From contig NZ_JBMWAN010000005.1 in NCBI RefSeq assembly GCF_049546785.1, forward strand, positions 62,001-126,000: DNA of 64,000 nucleotides, given 5' to 3'. Below the pieces are notes generated by a model. That model was given only the letters and a program-made list of their open reading frames with translations. It ran no database searches and had not been told where the DNA came from. This stretch comes from Nitrospira_D sp035465795 (GTDB lineage: Bacteria; Nitrospirota; Nitrospiria; Nitrospirales; Nitrospiraceae). The number at the start of each line of letters is the position of its first letter. Position 1 is the first letter of the stretch. Of this stretch, positions 23,446 through 32,040 are shown piece after piece. The position numbers and the translations under genes were made by a program.

Positions 23446-24296
23446 GCAGGCGTCGAGAACTGGAAGACCATCTCCATGCCTTGCGCGAGATCAGCGGCAT
23501 ACTGCGCGCCATGAGAAACCTTGCGCTCATGGAGACACAAAAGTTGACGCGGTTTCTCGCCACGCAACGCCGGGTCGTCGAGAGCATTGAGGCCGCCGCC
23601 GTGGATTTCTTTACCTTCTACCCGGAAGCCACACGACACATGGGTAAGGGCACACCGGTGTTTCTGATTATCGGGTCCGAACGCGGATTTTGTGGCGACT
23701 ACAATGAGCGCCTGCTGGATGGTGCAGAGCAACACTTCAAAGAACGTGCACTCCAACAACCACTCCTGATCGCTGTCGGTCGAAAGCTCACGGCGAAGCT
23801 GGACCATGACCCACGTGTTGAGGCTTCTCTGGCTGGTCCTACTGTGGCCGAGGAGGTTCCCTCTGTGCTCATCAGTCTGATGGAGACGCTCAGAGACTTG
23901 CAGACACGCCAGAAACCGGGGATCCACTTGGAGTTCACAATTGTTCATCGGAGTGCCTCGGCCGAAGGAGACCAGATCCACGTGCACGAGCCGATGAAAC
24001 CATCCCCGCATCACTCGGCCCGATTCGCCTACCCCCCGCTTCTCAACCAAGCCCCGTTCACGTTCGCCAAAGATCTCATCGACCAGCACTTGTTCAGCCT
24101 CTTACATGAGGTGTTCTACAGCTCCTTGATGGCCGAGAATCTCCGCCGCTTCCAACACATGGACCAAGCCATCCACCGGCTGGAGAAGGAGACGGCGGAA
24201 CTTGTTCTCAGCGGTAACGCGTTGCGCCAGGAGGAGATTACTGAAGAGATTGAAGTCATCATGCTGAGTGCTGAGGCGCTGAAGAAGCAATGGTAG
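23442..24296 (+). CDS. atpG: N-ATPase gamma subunit
   Basis: A 284-residue gamma subunit, the central rotor shaft. It begins at a GTG overlapping the atpA stop (GTGA). The N-terminal helix (ELEDHLHALREISGILRAMR) and the C-terminal helix (LSGNALRQEEITEEIEVIML) form the coiled coil that turns inside the head. A central alpha/beta domain contains FLIIGSERGFCGDYNERLL. It is the last gene of the operon, as in other N-ATPases. The C-terminus is more divergent than in housekeeping gamma subunits. Confidence 0.9.
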   Translation: MSRRRELEDHLHALREISGILRAMRNLALMETQKLTRFLATQRRVVESIEAAAVDFFTFYPEATRHMGKGTPVFLIIGSERGFCGDYNERLLDGAEQHFKERALQQPLLIAVGRKLTAKLDHDPRVEASLAGPTVAEEVPSVLISLMETLRDLQTRQKPGIHLEFTIVHRSASAEGDQIHVHEPMKPSPHHSARFAYPPLLNQAPFTFAKDLIDQHLFSLLHEVFYSSLMAENLRRFQHMDQAIHRLEKETAELVLSGNALRQEEITEEIEVIMLSAEALKKQW

Positions 24297-24342
24297 TCGC
24301 CTTTCCACTGCCGTGTACTCTTCACACAGAGGGTGTTGTGGA

Positions 24343-24945
24343 ATGCGATCGTATAAGAGAAATATGATAGCCACTGGCATCATCACCGCGCCCGTCATTG
24401 CGACAACCATCGCACTGCTTATCACATCGTTCGGATGCACCCCTACGGTGCGGCCGCTGAATCCGGATAACCTTCAGATCGAGAAGGCTGAAGATGCCCT
24501 GGTATTTGGCCGGATCCATCTGATGCTCAACGGGAAAGATCAGCACACCGGTCTCCGCTACCCCACTGACGTCGAATGGTGGATTTCCGAGGAGACCCGA
24601 GGAATGCGTTTCTTCATCGACGATCTTCCCATCGAGGGCCCATACATCCTAAGACTCCCGATTGGACGTTACCGGATCACGGCCCTGAGCTTCGACGATG
24701 CGCTGGGCAAATGGCACAGCAACCTTGCGGCCGCATTCACAGTCCGGCCCGGGTGTACATATCTGGGGACATGGGAACTCCAGATGCAAACAGGAATGTT
24801 TTCCGGGGAAGTGTCTGGGCAGGTAAGCGATCAGCTTGCGTCGGCGCGAGGTGATGTAGGACAACTCTCCTGCTCGATCACCGTTATGCTGCTGGAGTCA
24901 GCCCCGCAGGGGCGTGTGAGACTCGTCATCCCCCTTGCAGACTAA
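24343..24945 (+). CDS. Exported protein of unknown function (possible lipoprotein)
   Basis: About 200 residues. A basic N-terminus and hydrophobic helix (ITAPVIATTIALLITSFGC) suggest export; the Cys after SFG is a weak lipobox. The mature part is beta-rich, with VFGRIHLMLNGKD, YILRLPIGRYRITALSFDD and CTYLGTWELQ, and resembles small periplasmic carboxypeptidase-regulatory-like beta sandwiches; no catalytic motif is seen. The ATG at 24343 is preceded by GAGGGTG; 24364 is an alternative. It follows atpG by 46 bases and may be read through from the ATPase operon. Confidence 0.7.
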   Translation: MRSYKRNMIATGIITAPVIATTIALLITSFGCTPTVRPLNPDNLQIEKAEDALVFGRIHLMLNGKDQHTGLRYPTDVEWWISEETRGMRFFIDDLPIEGPYILRLPIGRYRITALSFDDALGKWHSNLAAAFTVRPGCTYLGTWELQMQTGMFSGEVSGQVSDQLASARGDVGQLSCSITVMLLESAPQGRVRLVIPLAD

Positions 24946-25321
24946 GTGTGCACCTTAGACCCGTACAGTGCTCAAGACGCGAAAGGAAGGCAGCATAACG
25001 TGTCGCGTTGAATTCATACGCCAGCCACGATTTGTGAATAGATTTACTTCCGATCGACCCTCTGTCAGCAGTTTGACTTCGCAGAGTTCCCAGGGGCCAT
25101 TCAAGGGTCCAGCATAGGAGTTGTAAAGATTCCAATGTCTTCCAATGGAGAGAATGTAAATAGACCTATCTCCTCGGACCTCTCCCTCTCATCGATCCGC
25201 AAGATCCCTAGAAAACTCCGTGATCCAGTTCTATTGAGCTTCTTCCGCTCTCTCTGGTTGACACGCCTATCGAAGAAGGTTACACCACCGGAGTCATCCA
25301 CTTAGGTTGAGAGGTCTTCTT
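24946..25321. other. Intergenic region without a recognisable gene
   Basis: About 375 bases. Minus-strand frames of 66-69 codons have no Shine-Dalgarno or family likeness. GAGAGG for pgm is at 25309-25314. No terminator or convincing promoter was seen. Confidence 0.5.
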
Positions 25322-26971
25322 ATGGCACTCCATCCACTTGCAGGCAAACCCGCGCCGGCATCCATGATCGTGGATATTCCGGCACTCATTGATCAGTACT
25401 CGAGCCGCAGGCCTGACATCACGGTCCGAAGCCAGCGTGTGGCCTTTGGAACTTCAGGCCATCGCGGGTCATCCCTCAAGGGAAACTTTAACGAAGATCA
25501 TATTCTGGCTATAACTCAAGCTGTTTGCGAATACCGAGCCTCCCAACACACGACCGGTCCGCTCTATCTCGGAATGGATACCCATGCACTCTCAGAGCCG
25601 GCCTGGATCACGGCTCTGGAAGTCCTGACTGCGAATGGCGCGGACGTGATGATCGATGAGGACGGCGGCTATACGCCGACTCCAGTCATCTCCCACGCCA
25701 TCCTCTCGTACAACCGAGGGAGGAAGGACGGGCTGGCTGATGGCATTGTCATCACCCCCTCCCACAATCCTCCCGAGGACGGGGGCATCAAGTATAACCC
25801 GCCGCAGGGCGGCCCGGCTGATACCCAGGTCACCAAGTGGATCGAAGACCGGGCCAATGCGCTCCTTGCTGCGAATCTCCGAGGCGTCAAGCGCCTGCCG
25901 ATCAATCAAGCCCGGCAGGCATCGACCACCCATCGGCACGACTACATCCGCGCCTATGTGGGCGACCTCGGCAACGTCATCGACATGGACGCCATTAAGT
26001 CCGCCAAGCTGAAGCTCGGTATCGACCCGCTGGGCGGCTCAGGCATCGCCTATTGGCAGCCGATTGCCGACCGCTACGGATTGAATATCGAGATTGTCAA
26101 TCCGACGGTCGATCCCACCTTTCGCTTCATGCCGCTGGATTGGGACGGCAAGATCCGAATGGACTGCTCCTCCCCTTATGCCATGGCAAATCTGATTGCG
26201 CTCAAAGACCGCTTCGACGTGGCCTTCGGAAACGATGCCGATAACGATCGCCATGGCATTGTGACCAGAACCGCCGGCTTGATGAATCCCAATCACTATC
26301 TAGCCGCCTCGATTGCCTACCTCTTTGCCCATCGTCCAGGATGGAATCCAGGCGCCGGCATCGGCAAAACGTTGGTGAGCAGCAGCCTCATCGATCGTGT
26401 CGCCACCAAGCTTAAGCGGAAGCTGGTCGAAGTGCCGGTGGGCTTCAAGTGGTTTGTCAGCGGGTTGCTCGACGGCTCTCTCGGCTTCGGCGGCGAGGAA
26501 AGCGCGGGCGCGTCGTTCCTGCGCCAGGATGGCACCGTGTGGTCCACCGACAAAGACGGCATCATCATGGATTTACTCGCAGCCGAAGTGATGGCCAAGA
26601 CCGGCAAAGATCCAGCGGCGCTCTACCACGACCTGACCGACGAATTGGGCGAACCGGTCTATGAGCGCATCGATGCCGCGTCGACGCCCGAGCAAAAGGC
26701 CGTGCTCTCGAAGCTCTCCCCCGCCCAAGTTCAAGCGACCCAACTCGCCGGTGACAAGATCGTCGCCATGATGACCACCGCGCCGGGCAATGGCGCAGCC
26801 ATTGGCGGATTGAAAGTCGTCACTGACCAAGGCTGGTTCGCCGCCCGTCCATCAGGGACCGAAGATGTGTATAAACTGTATGCGGAAAGCTTCCGCGGGA
26901 AAGATCACCTCAAGCAGATTCAAGACGAAGCGCAAGCACTCATCACCAAGGCCTTGGCCTCTGCCACATGA
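25322..26971 (+). CDS. pgm: Phosphoglucomutase (alpha-D-glucose phosphate-specific)
   Basis: A 549-residue phosphohexomutase interconverting glucose-1-phosphate and glucose-6-phosphate, close in length to E. coli Pgm. Visible sites are FGTSGHRG near residue 45, the phosphoserine loop TPSHNPPEDGGIKYN, the metal loop DADNDRHGIV, the sugar-specificity loop GGEESAGASF and the phosphate-binding RPSGTEDVYKLYAE. GAGAGG lies seven bases before the ATG; an in-frame TTG at 25307 is less likely. With the glucan phosphorylase it links glycogen to central metabolism. Confidence 0.95.
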   Translation: MALHPLAGKPAPASMIVDIPALIDQYSSRRPDITVRSQRVAFGTSGHRGSSLKGNFNEDHILAITQAVCEYRASQHTTGPLYLGMDTHALSEPAWITALEVLTANGADVMIDEDGGYTPTPVISHAILSYNRGRKDGLADGIVITPSHNPPEDGGIKYNPPQGGPADTQVTKWIEDRANALLAANLRGVKRLPINQARQASTTHRHDYIRAYVGDLGNVIDMDAIKSAKLKLGIDPLGGSGIAYWQPIADRYGLNIEIVNPTVDPTFRFMPLDWDGKIRMDCSSPYAMANLIALKDRFDVAFGNDADNDRHGIVTRTAGLMNPNHYLAASIAYLFAHRPGWNPGAGIGKTLVSSSLIDRVATKLKRKLVEVPVGFKWFVSGLLDGSLGFGGEESAGASFLRQDGTVWSTDKDGIIMDLLAAEVMAKTGKDPAALYHDLTDELGEPVYERIDAASTPEQKAVLSKLSPAQVQATQLAGDKIVAMMTTAPGNGAAIGGLKVVTDQGWFAARPSGTEDVYKLYAESFRGKDHLKQIQDEAQALITKALASAT

Positions 26972-27097
26972 GATTACCGCAGGCCTGGCGGTTAACGGAC
27001 ATGAGTATCGAGAATGTTTGAATGGGGTAGCGCGGCTCTACTCATCTGCAAACTCGTCTTCGAGTCGATCGGCTCTGTATGGGTATGATGTAGGGAG

Positions 27098-27892
27098 ATG
27101 ATGACGGATCGCGCTCTTCGCTGGCCTCTTCCCAAGCACGATTATTGGTCCACGCCCTTTGCGGAATCGTTACTCCTGCACCTGGATCTCGGTCCAGGGT
27201 TGCGGATTCTCGATGTCGCCTCGGGGCATGGAATCCCCGCCTTCTACCTCGCGGAGCACGTTGGGCCGACGGGACAGGTTCTGGCCCTTGATCTGAACCA
27301 GCATCAGGTGGCTCGCGCCAGAGCCATTCAGGGTTCACAGCTCCCCTGGCTTCGCTTTGACTGCGCCGACATGCGGGCGCTGCCTGCCGACCTCCCTACT
27401 TTTGATCGCATCACCGGCAATCTGTCCGTCATGTTCTTCCGGCCCAAGCGGGTTGAAGCCGTGCGAGGATTGATTGAACATCTCACACCCGGTGGCCAGA
27501 TCGTGCTGACGTTTCCTTCGCTGGGCACCTTTGCTTCGCTCTGGCAACGAGTCGATCAGGAAATGGTGAGGCGGAGTTTGCCAAGAGAACGGGCACGCTT
27601 TCAGGAGTATCTTGCCGAGCGGCCCTCTGTGCATGAGGCTCGAGGCTGGCTGGAGTCGCAAGGGCTCGAACGGATCGAAGCGGTGGAATACCCGCTCGAA
27701 GTCGCGACTGGCCCGGGCCATGAGTTTCTCTACCACCCCCTGCTCCGTGGCGGATTCCTTGATGACGTGTATGAGTCCTTTGAGGATCAGAACCTGGCCG
27801 ACCAATTCATGACCGGGATCTCAGAGGAGGTGCCTCGATTTGTCCCACTGATCGCACAACGCTGCGTCCTATCAGGATGGGCAGGAGCCTAA
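27098..27892 (+). CDS. SAM-dependent methyltransferase
   Basis: A 264-residue class-I methyltransferase. The SAM-binding motif I is ILDVASGHGIPAFYLAE near residue 38, followed by VLALDLNQHQVARAR (motif II acidic residue) and FDCADMRALP. The C-terminal half carries the substrate-binding part, with FLYHPLLRGGFLDDVY, and resembles small-molecule rather than RNA or protein methyltransferases, but the substrate is unknown. It starts ATGATG about 125 bases after pgm and converges on lipA, whose last bases it overlaps by four. Confidence 0.8.
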   Translation: MMTDRALRWPLPKHDYWSTPFAESLLLHLDLGPGLRILDVASGHGIPAFYLAEHVGPTGQVLALDLNQHQVARARAIQGSQLPWLRFDCADMRALPADLPTFDRITGNLSVMFFRPKRVEAVRGLIEHLTPGGQIVLTFPSLGTFASLWQRVDQEMVRRSLPRERARFQEYLAERPSVHEARGWLESQGLERIEAVEYPLEVATGPGHEFLYHPLLRGGFLDDVYESFEDQNLADQFMTGISEEVPRFVPLIAQRCVLSGWAGA

Positions 27893-28821
27893 CTTGAAGA
27901 GACTTGTTGCTCGGCGTGGTAGGAACTCCGCACCAGGGGGCCGGATTCGACGTGAGTAAATCCCATCGTAACCCCCTCCTCTTTCAAGAGCGCAAATTCG
28001 GCAGGATCATAGAAACGGGCGACTGGGAGATGATCTCTGGTCGGCTGGAGATATTGTCCGATGGTGATGATGTCACAACCGACCACTCGCAGATCGCGCA
28101 TGACTTCGCGGGCTTCGTCGAGCGTTTCACCCATCCCAAGGATCAGTCCAGATTTGGTCGTCATGCCTAGCTGTTTGGCGTTGTTAAGTAAGTCAATCGA
28201 CCTCTGATACTTCCCTTGCGGTCTGATCGACGGGAACAGCCGACGCACGGTTTCAATGTTATGGTTCAGGATCTCCGGCTTCTCGACGCAGACGGTCGCA
28301 AGCGCCGCCTCATTGCCTTCAAAGTCCGGTATCAACACTTCAATGGTACAAGCCGGGCTCAGTTGTCTGGTCTTGCGGATCGTCTCGGCAAAGATCCCGG
28401 CGCCGCCATCCGCTAACTCATCCCGGTTCACCGACGTGATGACGGCATGGCGCAGGCCGAGCGCCAGCACGGCTTCAGCCACCCGTTGCGGCTCTGCGTG
28501 ATCCACTGGCTGCGGCCTCCCCGTTTCGACAGAGCAGTAATGACAGCGCCTGGTGCAAATATCGCCGAGAATAAGAAAGGTGGCGGTACGGGCGTTCCAA
28601 CATTCCCAGCGATTGGGGCAGCGGGCTTCTTCGCAGATCGTATGCAGCTTGAGCCGGTCCATCGTCTGCTTGACATCGAGATAGTCAGGACCGGTGGTCG
28701 CTCGCACTTTGAACCAGGATGGAAGCCGTTTCGAAGAACCGATAGTCGATGGCTGATGGCTGATAGTCCGGGACGAGCCAGGGGGGGAAGATCGAAGCTG
28801 GTCGAGCGGGATAAAGCTCAT
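27889..28821 (-). CDS. lipA: Lipoyl synthase
   Basis: A 310-residue radical-SAM enzyme that inserts two sulfurs into octanoyl groups to make lipoyl cofactor. Two 4Fe-4S motifs are seen: the auxiliary cluster CEEARCPNRWEC and the radical-SAM CTRRCHYC. GMGETLDEA and the final serine-bearing GPLVRSSYHAE are conserved. The first ~35 residues are unusual low-complexity sequence (SSPPGSSRTISHQPSTIGSS) arising from a short repeated DNA string, and no Shine-Dalgarno precedes the ATG, so the true N-terminus may differ. Lipoate is needed by 2-oxoacid dehydrogenases and the glycine cleavage system. Confidence 0.93.
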   Translation of the reverse strand: MSFIPLDQLRSSPPGSSRTISHQPSTIGSSKRLPSWFKVRATTGPDYLDVKQTMDRLKLHTICEEARCPNRWECWNARTATFLILGDICTRRCHYCSVETGRPQPVDHAEPQRVAEAVLALGLRHAVITSVNRDELADGGAGIFAETIRKTRQLSPACTIEVLIPDFEGNEAALATVCVEKPEILNHNIETVRRLFPSIRPQGKYQRSIDLLNNAKQLGMTTKSGLILGMGETLDEAREVMRDLRVVGCDIITIGQYLQPTRDHLPVARFYDPAEFALLKEEGVTMGFTHVESGPLVRSSYHAEQQVSSS

Positions 28822-28828
28822 GGCTGAT
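28740..28828. repeat. Short GATGGCTGAT-type repeat tract
   Basis: The string TGGCTGAT recurs at 28750, 28757 and 28821, with related GATAGTCGAT and GATAGTCC units between. It covers the 5' end of lipA and its upstream edge and is translated there as SHQPS-type peptide. It looks like slippage or dispersed micro-repeat DNA. Confidence 0.4.
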
Positions 28829-28830
28829 CA

Positions 28831-29193
28831 CTATTCGTTGATTGTACGGGGACGAAACCAGTTCATGACTCTTGTCAGGAACCCTTCCGGCTCCGGTTCC
28901 GGTCGGGGATCCGGGTATTCAACCCAGATCTCCTGCGAACCAAGGTACACGCCGCCGCGAAAGCTCATCTGCGTACGCAATTGCCGATACCCGTGGGCAT
29001 GAAGTAATTGTATCAACAGATGGAGCGCCTCGTCTTGCGTCGGGTGCAGGTCGGTCTCGACGCGCGTGGTTTCATAGCGGAGAATCGCGCGGTATCCCTC
29101 CTCGGTCTGCGCAAATTCGATCGGACGGCTGAAGCCGCGTTCCCGGACATCGAGTCCGGCGAGTTGATGTTTATCGAGGCCGGGTTGCCCCAT
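28831..29193 (-). CDS. Small protein of unknown function
   Basis: A 120-residue soluble protein starting MGQPGLDKHQLAGLDVRERG. It has beta-rich segments (EEGYRAILRYETTRVETDLH; FRGGVYLGSQEIWVEYPDP) and a helix with the His-rich LHLLIQLLHAHGYRQLR, and ends in a Pro/Glu linker and a basic-aromatic tail (TRVMNWFRPR). No known domain was recognised. It lies between lipA and another unknown gene (six-base gap) in a run leading to a Rieske protein and an Mrp ATPase, so a role near Fe-S or lipoyl metabolism is possible but unproven. Confidence 0.7.
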   Translation of the reverse strand: MGQPGLDKHQLAGLDVRERGFSRPIEFAQTEEGYRAILRYETTRVETDLHPTQDEALHLLIQLLHAHGYRQLRTQMSFRGGVYLGSQEIWVEYPDPRPEPEPEGFLTRVMNWFRPRTINE

Positions 29194-29199
29194 AGGTGA

Positions 29200-29565
29200 C
29201 TACTCTAAGGCGCGGAACACGGCGACAAGATCGCTCAAGGCAATGGTCTTATTCTTGAGAATCGCCCGCTCTGCTTGGATGGCCTCACGGGTCTTGGCGT
29301 CCGCGGGGCCCGACTTCAGGCAGGAGGCGCCGAGCGCCAGGATGCGGTCGCACTCTTCCCCGAGCTTTTTCTTCACCACGGGATTCACAGACAGAATCTC
29401 CATGAGCTGCCGTCTGGTCTCGGTCAGATGCCCCTGGAGCTCGGAGTCGGGATAGCTCTTGCGCGCCGCCTCGTCGAAGCAGCGGTCGAGGTATTGGGCC
29501 AGAAACACATACAGCCTGACGAGTGCGGCCGCGATATCGATTTGCTCTTTCGCCGAGGTGGCCAT
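29200..29565 (-). CDS. Small helical protein of unknown function
   Basis: A 121-residue, almost wholly helical protein (AAALVRLYVFLAQYLDRCFD; LQGHLTETRRQLMEILSV; IQAERAILKNKTIALSDLV). It has three Cys residues not arranged in a cluster motif, no signal peptide and no membrane helix. An AAGGGGGG Shine-Dalgarno precedes the ATG. It is downstream of the Rieske gene with 24 bases between, so the genes are probably co-transcribed. Function unknown; a small helical-bundle partner protein is the best description. Confidence 0.7.
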   Translation of the reverse strand: MATSAKEQIDIAAALVRLYVFLAQYLDRCFDEAARKSYPDSELQGHLTETRRQLMEILSVNPVVKKKLGEECDRILALGASCLKSGPADAKTREAIQAERAILKNKTIALSDLVAVFRALE

Positions 29566-29589
29566 ACGCCCCCCTTTCTTGTAGAAGGC

Positions 29590-29895
29590 CTAGAGTAAGG
29601 CCATGATGTCGGTGCCTTCGACCTTCACCTGGTAGACCTCGACTTTGGCCGAGGGATTCTTCACGCATTCGCCCGTCGTGATATTGAATTGCCAGCCGTG
29701 CCAGGGGCAGGCGACGACATTACCCTCCAGGTCGCCTTCGCCGAGCGGTCCCCCGCGATGCACACAGGTGTTGTCGATCACATGGAACGTGCCGTCCACG
29801 TTGAACACCGCGAGAGTTTTGCCGCTCACTTCCGCCACCATACCGTGGCCCGGTTTCACATCGGCTGTGCCCGCCACACGTACGAACTCTGCCAT
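29590..29895 (-). CDS. Rieske-type [2Fe-2S] ferredoxin
   Basis: A 101-residue soluble Rieske protein like the ferredoxin part of NirD or bacterial dioxygenase systems. The cluster ligands are Cys44/His46 in CVHRGGP and Cys63/His66 in CPWHGW. There is no membrane anchor, so it is cytosolic. A much longer upstream reading in the same frame is only a shadow of the Mrp gene. It could be a nitrite-reductase-type small subunit or a general electron carrier; the neighbouring genes do not decide. It ends 24 bases before the next unknown gene. Confidence 0.9.
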   Translation of the reverse strand: MAEFVRVAGTADVKPGHGMVAEVSGKTLAVFNVDGTFHVIDNTCVHRGGPLGEGDLEGNVVACPWHGWQFNITTGECVKNPSAKVEVYQVKVEGTDIMALL

Positions 29896-29912
29896 CGAAT
29901 GCCTCCATCGAG

Positions 29913-30794
29913 TTATGAGCTCTTGGTGAATGGTTGCTTCAGCTTGTCGAGCAAGTTCCCGATTGACGGTTTGCCCTGATCGGCAGGGCCGCCGACGGCC
30001 GCTATGATCTTCTGCGCGATGTCGCGGAAAGCGGCGGCCTGGGGCGAGTCGGGATTGGCCGTCACTATCGGGTGGCCGGTGTCTCCCCCGTCGCGAATCG
30101 CGGGATCGATGGGAATGCGGCCCAGGAACGGAATACCGAGTTTCTCCGCCGCCCGCTCGCCGCCGCCGTAGGAAAAAATCTCCGTGCGCTCTCCGCAATG
30201 GCCGCACACGAAGTGGCTCATATTTTCGACGATGCCGAGCAGCGGCACATTCACCTTTTGAAACATCGCCATGCCCTTGCGCACATCGTAGAGAGCCACT
30301 TCCTGCGGGGTGGTGACGGTGATGGCGCCGGCCAGCGGGACCATCTGCGATAGCGACAACTGGACATCGCCGGTGCCGGGCGGCAAGTCGATCAACAGAT
30401 AGTCCAGTTCGCCCCAGAGGACGTCTCTGAAAAAGGCCTGGAGATATTGATGGACCATCGGGCCGCGCCAGACGAGCGGCGCTTCTTCCGGAACGAGGAA
30501 GGCCATGGAGATCAGCTTGACGCCGTGACTTTCGACCGGAACGATCTTCCCGTCTTTCTGCTCGGGGCCTGTGGTGCTCCCCATCATCATCGGGATGTTG
30601 GGGCCATAGAGATCGGCGTCCAAGAGGCCCACTTTGGCCCCGGTCAGTGCCAACGCGCAGGCCAGGTTGGCGGAGACGGTGGATTTCCCCACGCCGCCCT
30701 TGCCGCTGCTGATCGCGATGATGTGTTTCACGCCGGAAATGAGCGCATCTTTCGGTTGAGCCTGCGGGGCTCCACCCGGATGTTCGTCTGCCAT
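29913..30794 (-). CDS. Mrp/NBP35-family Fe-S cluster carrier ATPase
   Basis: A 293-residue P-loop ATPase that carries and delivers 4Fe-4S clusters. It has the deviant Walker A SSGKGGVGKST near residue 30, switch I LLDADLYGPNIP, the Walker B-like YLLIDLPPGTGD and the cluster-binding CxxC in FVCGHCGERT. The start at 30794 has GGGAGG upstream on the minus strand; an 80-codon in-frame extension upstream is not supported. The neighbours (Rieske protein, lipoyl synthase) are Fe-S proteins and plausible clients. No MIP18 domain is fused. Confidence 0.92.
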   Translation of the reverse strand: MADEHPGGAPQAQPKDALISGVKHIIAISSGKGGVGKSTVSANLACALALTGAKVGLLDADLYGPNIPMMMGSTTGPEQKDGKIVPVESHGVKLISMAFLVPEEAPLVWRGPMVHQYLQAFFRDVLWGELDYLLIDLPPGTGDVQLSLSQMVPLAGAITVTTPQEVALYDVRKGMAMFQKVNVPLLGIVENMSHFVCGHCGERTEIFSYGGGERAAEKLGIPFLGRIPIDPAIRDGGDTGHPIVTANPDSPQAAAFRDIAQKIIAAVGGPADQGKPSIGNLLDKLKQPFTKSS

Positions 30795-30909
30795 AAGGGA
30801 ATCCTCCCGATCTCTGTGTGTGCAGCAACCAGCCACGCGGCCGCTGACCGTCTGGATGCTACCCTGTGTGAGGGCATCATAAGCGAAGGAGCGAGAGAAA
30901 GGAAATGGG

Positions 30910-30943
30910 CCGGTCGGACCATAGCTTCCTATGGCCCGACCGG
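30910..30943 (-). terminator. Terminator hairpin after the desaturase gene
   Basis: A 15-base stem (CCGGTCGG-CCATAG against CTATGG-CCGACCGG, one A-C mismatch) with a CTTC loop, about 20 bases after the desaturase stop on the minus strand. It is followed in that direction by a pyrimidine-rich run (CCCATTTCCTTTCTCTC). Confidence 0.65.
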
Positions 30944-30961
30944 GGAAGACCAGCGTGGTTT

Positions 30962-31825
30962 TCAGAATACCGAAGGATCGAGGCGACGCAGGTTGGTCGC
31001 CAATCCAAGCAATGAGAGCGTATAGATGATCCATTTCGAGGGATCGAAGTTATACCACTCGGGACCGTTCCGATAATCGCGGGCGTAGGTGTGATGGTAG
31101 TTGTGATACCCCTCCCCGAAGCTCACGAAAGAAATCAGCCAGCTATCGCGGCTGCTGTCTTGCGTCCCGTGCGGCTGGCTGCCGATCATGTGGCAGAGCG
31201 AGTTGATCGTGAACGTGGAGTTCAACACCATAAACATGCGCAGAAGCCCGCCCATCAAGAGCCCGCTCACCCCGCCCATCAAGCTGCCATGCCACCAGAT
31301 GCCCAGCGCAAAGGGCAAGGCCAGGCCGGAGATGACGATCGGCCAGTAGTAGCGGTGCTGCCAGAGAATCACCGGATCGCGGCGGAGACGGATTTCATAC
31401 TTGTCGGTGCGATGGGGCGTTTCGTAAAAGAGCCAGCCGCAGTGGCTGTGCCAAAACCCTCTGCTCGCGTTGTAGGGATCTTCGTCCGTGTCGGTTTTTG
31501 CATGATGGCGGATGTGGTCGGCACACCAGATGAGCGCGGAGTTTTGCAACGCCCAGCCACCGACAACGAGAATGATGCGCTTGACCCAGTCGGGGCACTC
31601 GAAACTCTGGTGGGAGACCAGCCGGTGATAGCCCACCGTAATCCCCATGCCGGTCACGATGTACATGACGAAAAAGAGGAGCCAATCAAAGAGGGTAAAG
31701 CCCACGTAGTACCCGTAAAGCGGGATGCCGATCAGCGTCGCGGCGGCCACGGCACAAAACAGCATGAGATTCATGTAGGAAAAGGCACTCTGACTTGAGG
31801 AGACAGGTTGATCGGTCGCGGTCAT
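30962..31825 (-). CDS. Membrane fatty-acid desaturase (delta-9 type)
   Basis: A 287-residue integral membrane di-iron desaturase. The three histidine boxes are HRLVSH (about 68), HIRHH (about 104) and HNYHH (about 243). Membrane helices lie at about 17-60 and 160-210. The family introduces a double bond into saturated acyl chains using oxygen and an electron donor; here the nearby Rieske ferredoxin could be a donor, but that is only positional. AGGAGGA precedes the start. It is a single-gene unit closed by a hairpin. Confidence 0.92.
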   Translation of the reverse strand: MTATDQPVSSSQSAFSYMNLMLFCAVAAATLIGIPLYGYYVGFTLFDWLLFFVMYIVTGMGITVGYHRLVSHQSFECPDWVKRIILVVGGWALQNSALIWCADHIRHHAKTDTDEDPYNASRGFWHSHCGWLFYETPHRTDKYEIRLRRDPVILWQHRYYWPIVISGLALPFALGIWWHGSLMGGVSGLLMGGLLRMFMVLNSTFTINSLCHMIGSQPHGTQDSSRDSWLISFVSFGEGYHNYHHTYARDYRNGPEWYNFDPSKWIIYTLSLLGLATNLRRLDPSVF

Positions 31826-32040
31826 TCGTCCTCCTGAATATGAGATTCATGCAGTTCACCCTACCGGCCTCCGGTGAACACCGACTAAGTCATACATCGT
31901 ACCGAAAAATACGACATTGTTCAACCATCGCAGAGTAAACTGCCGGTCTTCCACCCGCCATCTGATGAGGGAAACGAGCAACGAATCTGTGCAACTGGAG
32001 TATACTGAGCCGAGTTCTGAGCTGCCCCGAGGGAACCTTG

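Noticed and set aside
29896..30828. Long upstream extension of the Rieske frame (412 codons in all)
   Set aside because: The extension is an out-of-frame shadow of the Mrp ATPase; the Rieske domain starts cleanly at 29895.
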